Source: Chloromonas sp. AAM2
Lineage: Eukaryota > Chlorophyta > Chlorophyceae > Chlamydomonadales > Chlamydomonadaceae
Reading direction: 5' to 3'
DNA: 21,288 nucleotides
Assembly: GCA_004335635.1 (NCBI GenBank)
Contig: QAXH01000418.1
Coordinates: 1 to 21,288, forward strand
Made by a program: the position numbers and the translations under genes. This document shows positions 10,941-18,489 of the stretch, piece after piece (the stretch's first letter is position 1; every line of letters begins with the position of its first letter). The notes below the pieces were generated by a model. The model saw nothing but the letters and a program-made list of their open reading frames with translations. It searched no databases and was not told the origin of the DNA.

Positions 10941-11033
10941 ATGCGAATTCAAATTCTGGTCCTGCTGACGGCGACCATTGTGATTTCAGCTGCTGGATTG
11001 GCTATGGGGCAAGGTCAGCCTTTCAGCACTTAA
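10941..11033 (+). CDS. Possible signal-peptide exon of a small secreted protein
   Basis: ATG at 10941 opens a 30-residue frame with a textbook signal-peptide profile: MRIQILVLLTATIV, more small hydrophobic residues, then an AMGQG-like cleavage area. A candidate donor (CAAG followed by GTCAGC) near 11012 could end the exon; otherwise the frame stops at 11033. Its end overlaps the first hairpin module of the following array. I could not find a phase-compatible next exon, so it may be a gene fragment. Confidence 0.35.
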   Translation: MRIQILVLLTATIVISAAGLAMGQGQPFST

Positions 11034-11345
11034 CTACTGCATACGGACCTTACCCCACAAGCAGTCATTGGTGGTCGGCCGTCATCAGCCTGCCAGCAGG
11101 TTTGGTTGTGGGGCAAGGTCAGCCATCCAACACTTGGATATTGCAAAAGGACCTTGCCCCACAGGCCATCATGGGTAGTCGGCCAAGTCGGCTGTGGGGC
11201 ACGGTCAACCATTCAACCCTTAGCTACTGCACAGGGACCTTGCCCCACCAGCTGTGGGCGGCCCGTTTGGGTTGCGGGTTAGGGTCGGCCATTTATCATT
11301 GTAGACACTGCATAGGTACCTTGCCACACAAGCAGCTTGGCTGCG
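11000..11345. repeat. Array of four hairpin-forming tandem modules
   Basis: Four diverged direct repeats, left arms starting near 11005, 11107, 11193 and 11273. Each carries an internal inverted repeat: TGTGGGGCAAGGTC and, after a loop of about 29 nt, GACCTTGCCCCACA. The second module is perfect over 14 bp (11107-11120 with 11150-11163). The first has one mismatch, the third two, and the fourth is more decayed. Spacing shrinks from about 104 to 80 bp. Confidence 0.85.
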
Positions 11346-11880
11346 TTGGTCAACTTACAACAAATTCACCAGTATAACAAACTCACCAGTTGGAATGCAC
11401 GCGACTTTGCATGCCCAATGCTGCGAGCAGGAGCAGGGCAGGAGTGTAGAATGAATACAGATGGCTTGCAAGGACCACAAAAGGCTTAGGTTGGTAATTT
11501 ATACTTACTAATACCTGATGCCTGACTTATCGCTGGTCTGCAAAGACTTTCCCCGTGAGTCTTCATAATACCTTAAACACTCCTGACACCCCCACACTGC
11601 CCCTCTGTTCCTGACCAGCTCAGAATGGCCCCAGCATTCGAACGTAAGATCCCTGGGGGGTGCCTAAGCCATTGCCGTTAAGAAACTGGCCTACTCCCAT
11701 TTATAGATGGAAATTTACGGAAGTGCATGCCTCCTGGTCTGGTGGCGTTCCAGAATAACCAGCGACAAAAACATTGCCTGGTCGCATTCTGAAGGTACCA
11801 GCAAAATCTGCTTGAATCAGAGCACAAAAGAATCCCATGCTTCGCTGCAATGACACAATATTATCTGGGTAGTTCTACTT
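11346..11880. other. Spacer without recognisable genes
   Basis: I see no long ORF, splice-bounded exon or strong repeat here. TACCTGATGCCTG near 11510 also occurs near 10810, a minor similarity. Confidence 0.5.
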
Positions 11881-11900
11881 GACTGTCACATGCAAATGCC

Positions 11901-12008
11901 ATGCCCAAGGCTGCTCAGTCTGCAAAGCCAGTTGCTAAGACAGTCATCAAGAAACCATACAAAACGTTCGCAAGTCGTCATGCAACAAGGAAGCGAGCTC
12001 TGCATCAG
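11901..12008 (+). CDS. Candidate basic exon, unknown gene
   Basis: ATG at 11901 opens 36 codons for a strongly basic peptide (begins MPKAAQSAKPVAKTVIKKPY, ends KRALHQ), followed exactly at a codon boundary by a good donor, CAG then GTGAGG. The composition suggests nucleic-acid binding, but no family was recognised. No downstream exon was found before the repeat at 12090. An alternative frame over the same bases gives a Cys-rich end (CKCHAQGCSVCKASC then stop), so the true reading is uncertain. Confidence 0.3.
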
Positions 12009-12089
12009 GTGAGGGGGAAACTGCCCATGGGTTTACAGGTTTGATGCGCAGCCTACTGAAACTGACTATTGAACTGCTTCAGCTTATAA

Positions 12090-12150
12090 AAAAAAGAAGT
12101 TTGCCAGTTCTGGGACAATGCCTGGGACTGGCACTGGAACCAGTGTGTCT
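12090..12150. repeat. Solo end of the MITE-like family
   Basis: AAGAAGTTTGCCAGTTCTGG through CACTGGAACCAGTGTGT closely matches the left end of the element at 10336-10387, in the same orientation. No inverted partner lies nearby, so this is a solo end or a deleted element. Confidence 0.75.
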
Positions 12151-12339
12151 CAGCACATACACGCGTTGTGAGTGGTACTCTCTGTTTGCCCTGGCCTTAG
12201 GACCTGTGACGCCTCAGGAGCTTGACCTGAGAACTGTATTGGCTGTGACCTGAGAATTGTGGACCAGTTTTCAAGGCTTGGCTTAAATTCTGCAGTTGAC
12301 CCAGTTGTGTAAGTATGTGCCACCTGGTACTCTGGGCCT

Positions 12340-12872
12340 AGTCGCTGCTCGCTCCTGTTTAGCACTTGGGTTGTCAGCACGTCCCCGTTTACGGCTCTTG
12401 CCGCCTGCAACTGGTGTGCTTTCCTATGGAGTTGAGTTGCCCCGCGGCAAACCCCTCCTGCCCCTGCAACAATCCGTCCCGCTGCCCTGCCCCTTCCTCC
12501 AACACCTCTCTGGCAGCCGGCGTCAGAGGTTATGCTCTTCACTAAGTCGCGCACACCTCCTGCAGTGTGTGGTGGAAGCTACTTCGTGAGTGACAGACGG
12601 ATATCCCTCCCCCTTCTCAAACACCTCTCCCCCCCCTCCTCCTCTCCCGCCCCCTCCTCTCCCTCCGTTTCCTTCTCCTCTTCTCCCTCTCTCTTCTCCT
12701 TCCTCTCCTTCTGTCCCGGGAGATGGGCAAGGTTGCGCGCATCAACGCATGCGGCGCAGAACCCACTCCCGCTTAGCTTGCCATACATCATGCACGCAGA
12801 GCAGTCTCAGCCTTTCCCCTTGCGATTGCCACGGTGGTCGCAGTCCACTTAGACTTCGTAGTCCTTCGTGGC
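12340..12872 (-). pseudogene. Decayed copy of the small acidic zinc-binding protein gene
   Basis: On the minus strand this matches the intact gene at 17334-17702 and its downstream DNA. The frame reads DYEV, stop, VDCDHRGNRKGKG, stop, DCSACMMYG, then CAAC and an E/G-rich tail. Two in-frame stops (12849-12851 and 12807-12809) and loss of two zinc-ligand Cys (CDHC to CDHR, CMMC to CMMY) mark it as dead. The pyrimidine-rich plus strand at 12600-12718 is the complement of the Glu-rich codons. The copy has the same orientation as the intact gene. Confidence 0.8.
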
Positions 12873-12948
12873 CCACGTCTTGATGGGAGCAAACCCTACT
12901 ACTGTGATGGCAGGCCAAAGACGACCGCGCTCAGCTCTACTTCTTGGC

Positions 12949-13341
12949 CGCCTCGGTTCAAGGGTTTGGGTCTCATGCCTTAGCTCGCAGGCATATCCAG
13001 ATGCACGTTGGGCAGATGCCTTAGCTCGCCGGCGTCCCTGCTGGTGAACCAAACGGATATCCAGTGTATCAAAATGCCGCTTAGTTCACAAAGGCAGCCT
13101 CGGTTCAAGGGTTGGGCGGATTGCAGCAAGCCCTTCAAGGGTTGGGCGGATGCACGTGAGGCGGATTGCACTTCGTTCAAGCAACGGTGTTGCCACTGAT
13201 CGCAAGATTCTTTTATCGCAGTGTCCAGCACAAGTACCGCCACTAGCTCAATGAATGCATTGCTCAGTATGCAGCGATGAAAATGCGGCCCACAGATAAC
13301 AGCCACACAAACACTCTGAGCACACAAAGTCCTGCTGTGCC
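12949..13341. repeat. Dispersed repeat, copy A (rearranged)
   Basis: Positions 13064-13340 match 16391-16684 in direct orientation, including TGCACTTCGTTC, GTTGCCACTGATCGC, TTATCGCAGTGTCCAGCACA and CAGTATGC. The preceding 12956-13060 is a second, shuffled pass over the same motifs (TTCAAGGGTTTGGGTCT, CTCGCCGGCGTCCCTGCTGG, AACGGATATCCAG). A local 27-bp duplication of TTCAAGGGTTGGGCGGAT lies near 13103-13150. No coding potential was recognised. Confidence 0.8.
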
Positions 13342-13663
13342 CGCTTAAGTTCTCGTTCAGGAGCCTATGCGCAGCTCAAAAGTGTCGCGTCAGGCGTGAG
13401 CGCTAACGCCTAACGGTCTTGCGCTGCGATCACCACGCTCCGTCCTCGTCTTCTATGGCGGTTTTTATTTGAAAATGCACACTATTATTTATAGTTATTC
13501 CGCTCGAAAAATGTCGTTCTGCGAATTTTCAGCAATCGAGCTACCTAGCATCTTATATAGCAAGTCTTATATAGGCGCTGTTTGAAAGGATTACCCAGCG
13601 GTTGCGCACGAACATCATGCCTGGAAGCATACTCACAAACCAACCTGGCCAGTGAGACGTGAG

Positions 13664-13722
13664 GTGTCAACAACAGCCTTGCATCAACAGCTGGGCATAA
13701 GCACTGTGACATTTGCACGTGA
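13664..13722. repeat. Dispersed repeat pair, copy 1
   Basis: GTCAACAACAGCCTTGCA, then ATAAGCACTGTGACATTTGC, recurs at 15533-15610 in the same orientation with a short insertion in the second copy. Confidence 0.75.
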
Positions 13723-13746
13723 CATTCGGCCACCAAGTTGTTAGTG

Positions 13747-13782
13747 GTTGGGATTGTTGGGATTGTTGGGATTGTTAGTTGT
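13747..13782. repeat. 9-bp tandem repeat
   Basis: About three and a half copies of GTTGGGATT, followed by sequence (GTTGTTGGAATTACTGTCA) resembling the 32-bp unit of the array at 15886-16030. Confidence 0.75.
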
Positions 13783-14015
13783 TGGAATTACTGTCAGGGG
13801 GTTTGCCACCCGTCATGGGTTTGCCACCCGCCGAGACTCACAACCAATTATTACCTATGCGGATGAATGTGCTGTTGACTCTTGACAGTCTGGAGCCAGT
13901 AATGCTCATCTGCGAGCCCTGACACCAAATCATTGGACCAAACCCCAAGCACTGATCTTAACCCCAATGTCCCGCTCAACGCAACCTTGGTCCCTCTAAG
14001 ATACGCGTGTGCACT

Positions 14016-14361
14016 ATGCCGCTCAAAAGATCGCGTGTTTCTCAATTACCAAGGCTGACCCCTGCCGCACACACGCCTATCAACGTTGTGAGACGCCTCC
14101 GCGATCGAAAGAACGCTCTAAACAATGGTTTGCTTGCCTGCTATCTGTTCCGCGACGTCTTGACTGTGAGAAGCGCGCTTTGTAGGGTTCATGACCAGAG
14201 ATCGCAACCAGTACATGGTTGATCACAAGCCACAGTCAGAGCAGCAATGCACGGCCCCAGACATCATGCTCGCTCGCTATTGCGCTATGGAGCACGACCC
14301 TGTGTTTTGCTCGGGGCTTCCTGGCCTGAAAGTGCGAATCGCTGACCCAGCGGAGTTTTGA
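14016..14361 (+). pseudogene. Possible frameshifted small protein gene, unknown family
   Basis: An open frame from ATG 14016 begins MPLKRSRVSQLPRL, and a second frame, ATG 14191 to stop 14359, begins MTRDRNQYMVDHKPQSEQQC and ends RIADPAEF. They overlap with a one-base offset near 14170-14190 and could be one gene broken by a frameshift. The second frame has mixed, non-repetitive composition. No family was recognised, and the opposite strand is also open here, so this is tentative. Confidence 0.25.
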
Positions 14362-14537
14362 CATGGTGTTCATTTGAAAAAACAAGTTCGAATGAAAACC
14401 GCCATATCTGTTGGCGTCATCAATCATACTTTTTGATAATCCACTTTCCGACATTGCAACAGCCTAATGGCGAGATTGCAGCCAAAAGTGCCACGAAGCC
14501 AGCAACCAGCGCCAGCTCTAAAGCAAGCACCTTTTAA

Positions 14538-15256
14538 ATGCCGCAAGTCCGATCCCATACAGTGAGCCGTGCCATCGCGCTCGTCGCCTTCACGGTCGCC
14601 CTGCTGCTAATCTCTGGCGTGCGCATCGCTACCGCACTCCCGGCATGCAGGTGCGCATTCAATCAAGACCGGGAGGCTCTGCAACGAAATGACACAGGTG
14701 GCAGCATCACAACCCTACATATCGTTGAGCATTCAAAGCAGTAAGCAATCCACTCCGACACCCATAGGACATTGCTTCGCAGCAAAGAAGCAGGTCCTTC
14801 GGCCCTCCAGGCATTAAAGTCACGAATTGCGTCACAGGTCGGACGGCAGGGCTCTGCTCCACGCCTTGAAAACCGGAACATGCCCCAAAAGAGCATCAAG
14901 CAATTCCAGCATATCCTCATTTGGTACTCTATTGTCCACTACCCACTATTTCGCCCACGCCTGGTACGCGCCTAACAATCAAAACATAGGTCACAGTGTC
15001 ACACCCCAAAAGCTCGCTCCCCGCTTAGCGATTTCATGGGGCCCCTTGCAGCACAGTCTGCGAAGCATGTCGGACGGTAGGCCATTCCGACGTTTAATGT
15101 GACCGCGTCACAAGTCTGTCCATGGTACTTCTAGCTGCCCACTGTCTGACATCGACCTGCGATCCTTGGCTTGGTCGTCGCAGGGAGATGAACGAAGACG
15201 AGTGCAAGGTTTCTAACAACTGCAATTGGAATGGAGCCGCCTGCGTGCCCGTCTAG
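14538..15256 (+). CDS. Small secreted cysteine-rich protein, two exons
   Basis: Exon 1 (14538-14650) encodes a clear signal peptide: MPQVRSHTVSR, then a hydrophobic core AIALVAFTVALLLISGV and a cleavage area near IATALPA. It ends at a GTGCGC donor in phase 2. Exon 2 (15184-15256) follows a TCGTCGCAG acceptor in matching phase and encodes REMNEDECKVSNNCNWNGAA, then CVPV and stop. The 61-aa product would have a mature chain of about 27 residues with four Cys spaced C-x7-C-x5-C-x6-C, enough for two disulphides. Short secreted Cys modules with a CxW core occur in algal extracellular proteins (general knowledge; no named match). The intron is 533 bp, within the range of its neighbours. A competing frame from ATG 14467 overlaps exon 1, so extra exons are possible. 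Confidence 0.5.
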
Positions 15257-15532
15257 CGCAAGTCCAGGTGAGCGTCAACGCCGCGAATCAGTTGAGCAGC
15301 ACGGGAAGCCAGAATAATCCAACGCTGACAGGCTGACCAAGTTGTTGCTCCCTCAGGGCCCGGGCTTCGAACTGATGCGTCGTTGCCTATGAATGTCCGC
15401 CTCACCACAGCTTGACTTTGTCGTGGTGGCATCGATCTACAATACGTGCCTGTCGTGTGGATGCGCGCTGAGTTGGTACATTATGAGACTCTGGCCCTAC
15501 CAGTAATAGCCTACGTGTCGACGCTCAAGGCG

Positions 15533-15610
15533 CATGTCAACAACAGCCTTGCACCAACAGCAACTCTGTGCCGTGCCATCATGATATAAGCACTGTGACA
15601 TTTGCACTTG
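15533..15610. repeat. Dispersed repeat pair, copy 2
   Basis: Same orientation as 13664-13722. It shares GTCAACAACAGCCTTGCA and ATAAGCACTGTGACATTTGC, with about 20 extra bases between the two blocks. Confidence 0.75.
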
Positions 15611-15885
15611 AGCCGGTAGCAAGACTAGTGGCTGGTAGGTGTTTCGAAGTCAAGAGAATGCTTTCACGGCCACCATGGCCTTGAACATGGTGACGTTCAT
15701 GACGGGCGCATACGCTGGACGCTTGTTGGTTGTGGTTGTGGTTGTTTGAGCATGGCTTTAACATCCCGCAACTTGTGTGCGCATGTGTTAGGCCTGCGGC
15801 TGTCTCAGTCGGGGGGTGGAGGGCTTGGCTACCTCCCCAAGCGCCCCAACTTGTCCGACGGAGGCGGGTGGCCAAGTTGTTATCA

Positions 15886-16030
15886 GTTGTGTTGGGATTA
15901 CCGTCAAGTTGTAAGCGGTTGTGTTGGGTTTACCGCCAGACTGTAAGCAGTTGTGTGGGGCCTACCGTCAAATTGTAAACCGTTGTGTTGGGTTTGCCGC
16001 CGAATTGCGAGCAGTTGTGTGGGGTCTACC
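15886..16030. repeat. 32-bp tandem repeat, about 4.5 copies
   Basis: Units start at 15886, 15918, 15950, 15982 and 16014 (partial). Each opens GTTGTGT(T/G)GGG and continues with TACCGTC/TGCCGCC and a TTGTAAGC-like end. The 32-bp period is exact, while the units differ at several sites and alternate between two types (TTGGG and GGGGC/T). Confidence 0.9.
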
Positions 16031-16390
16031 ATTTCGTTCATTGTACATAAACGACAAAACTCAAGGTACATCAGAAAGCCATCAGGAAACAAATAAACAC
16101 TGTAACGGATCGTCTGCAAATAATCACTAGACCGTTGCCACGTGTCACCCAACAGCTGATTGAGTGGCGTTGTACATTGGCTTAACAGTCAGCAGGCAAC
16201 TTTCTTAAGTATGCGAAGAGCACAGCGGGCATGAAGCACACAGCCTGTTTAGGGTTCAGAGGTCTGCTATGCATTACAAGCTTCCAGATTGGGATCTGCT
16301 GGAACGGTTGAAACCAAACGCGTTGCTGCAGCCCACAATGGTTTTCAACTTCACACGCAGGTTTGGGTCTGAATAGTTTAAAGGCCCAAC

Positions 16391-16684
16391 GTGTATCAAA
16401 GTGCCGCTCAGTTCACAAAGCCAGCCTCTATTCAAGGGTTTGGGTCTTTTGCCTTCGCTCGCCGGCGTCCCTGCTGGTTAAACAAACGGATATCCAGATG
16501 CACATGGGGCAGATTGCACTTCGTTCCATCAAAGGTGTTGCCACTGATCGCGAGATTCCTTTATCGCAGTGTCCAGCACAAGCACCGCCACCAGCTCAGT
16601 ATGCGGCGATGAAAATGGGGCCCGTTTGTGTTCCGCAGATAACAGTCACAGAAACACGCTGAGCACACCAAGTCCCTGCTGTGC
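16391..16684. repeat. Dispersed repeat, copy B
   Basis: Direct-orientation partner of 13064-13340, about 80-85% similar by eye. This copy is in simpler order and may be closer to the ancestral arrangement. Similarity stops just after CCTGCTGTGC. Confidence 0.8.
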
Positions 16685-17129
16685 GTGGTCCCTGCTGCCC
16701 TACCATTCACCACTGGCACCGGCCGGTGGTGTGTCAACGGTTGGACGGGTTGGAATCCCTCCTCTCTTGTGATGACTGGTATCCTTTTTTCGCGCTCATC
16801 CAACCCATTGCTGCCACATTGACAATGTCATCTTGGCACAGCTCACAATCCAAAACCAGGGCGAGGCTGGCCAGTGCATCGCTGTTCCTAGTTGTGCTTC
16901 TGCCCGTTCATGACTGTGAATGTCGATTGTCTTGATGGTGTGCATTGCAAAATGGCATCGTGCTTTGTAACATGTGCAAAGTGAGAACAATTTTCAGCCA
17001 ACACACCTTCTTTGAACACACATGAGGGTCACCTACACTGAGACCAACACCTCTTTTGATGTATCAGTCAGGCGATTGTATGTCCTTCACAATGAACATA
17101 AACCATAATTCATTGACAGGACAAAAGAA

Positions 17130-17152
17130 CTGTCCCAGAACTGGCAGGCTGC
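17130..17152. repeat. Short fragment of the MITE-like end
   Basis: GAACTGTCCCAGAACTGGCA resembles the right end of the element at 10619-10640. It lies downstream of the intact zinc-protein gene; a related end also lies downstream of the decayed copy at 12.1 kb, though in the opposite orientation. Confidence 0.5.
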
Positions 17153-17333
17153 CCCATTGTGATCACGGGTTGAATCTGAAGCCACACAGGGCGTCTCTGG
17201 ACTTGGCAAGGCTGTCTCCTAGCTGCGCTTTGGCTACACTCTGGGTCTGGTGGCTGCTTGGCCCTGTCCATCTCCGGCGTTGTCTGCACGTCCCCGTTTA
17301 CGGCTGCCACTGCCTGCCACTGCTGCTTCCCCT

Positions 17334-17702
17334 TCAGGTTGCCCTGCGGGCTTCCCCCCCGTCCACCACCTCCTCGTCCTCCTCCTCTCTGTCCGTTTCC
17401 TCCTCCTCTCCCTCCCCTTGCTCCTTCTCCTCTTCCTCCTCCTTCTTCTGTCCCGAAAGGTGCCCAAGGTGATGCGCATCATAGCATGCGGAGCAGACTC
17501 CACTTGCATGGAGAGCACCGCACATCATGCATACAGAGCAGTCACAGCCTTTCCCCTTGAGTTTGCCACAATGGTCGCAGTCCACTTCAACTTCGTAGTC
17601 CTTCATGGCCTCCTCTTCCCACTTCTTTCTGGTCTCTTCATCAATGTTGCTCAGATCATACTCATAGTATTCTTCATCTTCACTGTAACTGAATGAAGCC
17701 AT
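17334..17702 (-). CDS. Small acidic zinc-binding protein, 122 aa, unknown function
   Basis: A single open frame begins with ATG at 17702. Residues 1-40 are acidic with many Tyr (SEDEEYYEYDLSNIDEE). Residues 42-73 hold eight Cys in the pattern CxxC-x7-CxCxxCxxC-x8-CxxC (CDHC, CDCSVCMMC, CSAC), followed by three His at 77-81; two structural zinc ions are likely. Residues 88-113 are almost all Glu, with Asp and Gly. No known family was recognised. A dead copy at 12.3-12.9 kb lacks two of the Cys, which shows what decay looks like and suggests that this copy has been maintained or is younger. It could be a host gene or a mobile-element gene. The stop lies in a variable region, so a 3' exon is possible. 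Confidence 0.6.
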   Translation of the reverse strand: MASFSYSEDEEYYEYDLSNIDEETRKKWEEEAMKDYEVEVDCDHCGKLKGKGCDCSVCMMCGALHASGVCSACYDAHHLGHLSGQKKEEEEEKEQGEGEEEETDREEEDEEVVDGGEARRAT

Positions 17703-17798
17703 TGCCTTTCACTGCGAACCCTCTGCATTCCTGCGCATGCTGCAGCCCTTGCAACACGGATGAGCGTCCTTTGCCCTGCATGGTGGGTAATGCACACA

Positions 17799-17800
<2 letters not shown>

Positions 17801-17834
<34 letters not shown>
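17801..17834. repeat. TTGCTG hexanucleotide microsatellite
   Basis: Nearly six perfect TTGCTG units, 100 bp upstream of the start codon of the minus-strand zinc-protein gene. Poly-Gln and similar translations here are artefacts. Confidence 0.9.
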
Positions 17835-17957
17835 ACCCATTATGCATTGTAGACACAAGGCATGGTGTGCTCTGGCATGCTGTCGCCTGTGCCTTTTCAC
17901 CGACTGCTCTGCAATACAGCAGTAATACTCACTGAAGCCACTATTGGGCCACGTTGT

Positions 17958-18470
17958 TCTAAAGCATGTTTGCATACACTTGTGTCAAGAACTGCCAGCC
18001 TTTGACCCGGCCTTTGACCTCTCACCTCTCGCCCAAGCACTGCTTCTGTCCGTAATTCCTAGCTATGGCTACCTGCAAGTGCGGAGAAAGGCACAGAAAG
18101 CTGCTTGAGGATCTCAAGTAGCAGGAGCCGATGAGTCATGCCAGCCCACATGTCATGGCTGTGATCACATTCCTGGCAATTGTGGTATGACGGGGCTCTG
18201 GAGGCCAGCTGTATGTTTCAGAGCATGTTCGCATACATGTGCTGTCGACACCCGCTCACCCTGCTCTCGCCAGGCAAAGCTTCCGTCCTTGGTACCTAGC
18301 TGGCTGATGAGGTTCGGAGGAAAGGTACATGCAGCTTGCGGATCTGAAATAGTCATTTCACAATTGCCATTTCGCATGCCCATCTGAACACCTCACAGGT
18401 CATAGGGCTGTGGCATCACACTTTTGATGGGTTTGGAAGGACGGGGCTCTTGAGGCCAGCACGGCCAACA
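17958..18470. repeat. Diverged ~250-bp tandem duplication
   Basis: Blocks recur in the same order: AGCATGTTTGCATACA at 17964 and AGCATGTTCGCATACA at 18221; CTTCTGTCC..CCTAGCT near 18042 and CTTCCGTCC..CCTAGCT near 18280; GACGGGGCTCTGGAGGCCAG near 18188 and GACGGGGCTCTTGAGGCCAG near 18440. The second series ends just before the GNAT start codon, so it forms part of that promoter. No coding sequence was recognised. Confidence 0.55.
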
Positions 18471-18489
18471 TCGCCAGCACATTAGCAGA

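Noticed and set aside
11102..11377. 91-codon plus frame through the hairpin array
   Set aside because: The modules have variable, non-triplet spacing (about 104, 86 and 80 bp) and the frame is open by chance; the inverted repeats explain the conservation better.
12532..12883. Ser/Pro-rich plus-strand frames
   Set aside because: They are the complement of the Glu-rich region of the decayed minus-strand zinc-protein copy.
17250..17696. 148-codon plus-strand frame with hydrophobic stretches
   Set aside because: It is antisense to the zinc-protein gene; the Leu-rich runs are the complement of Glu codons, not membrane segments.
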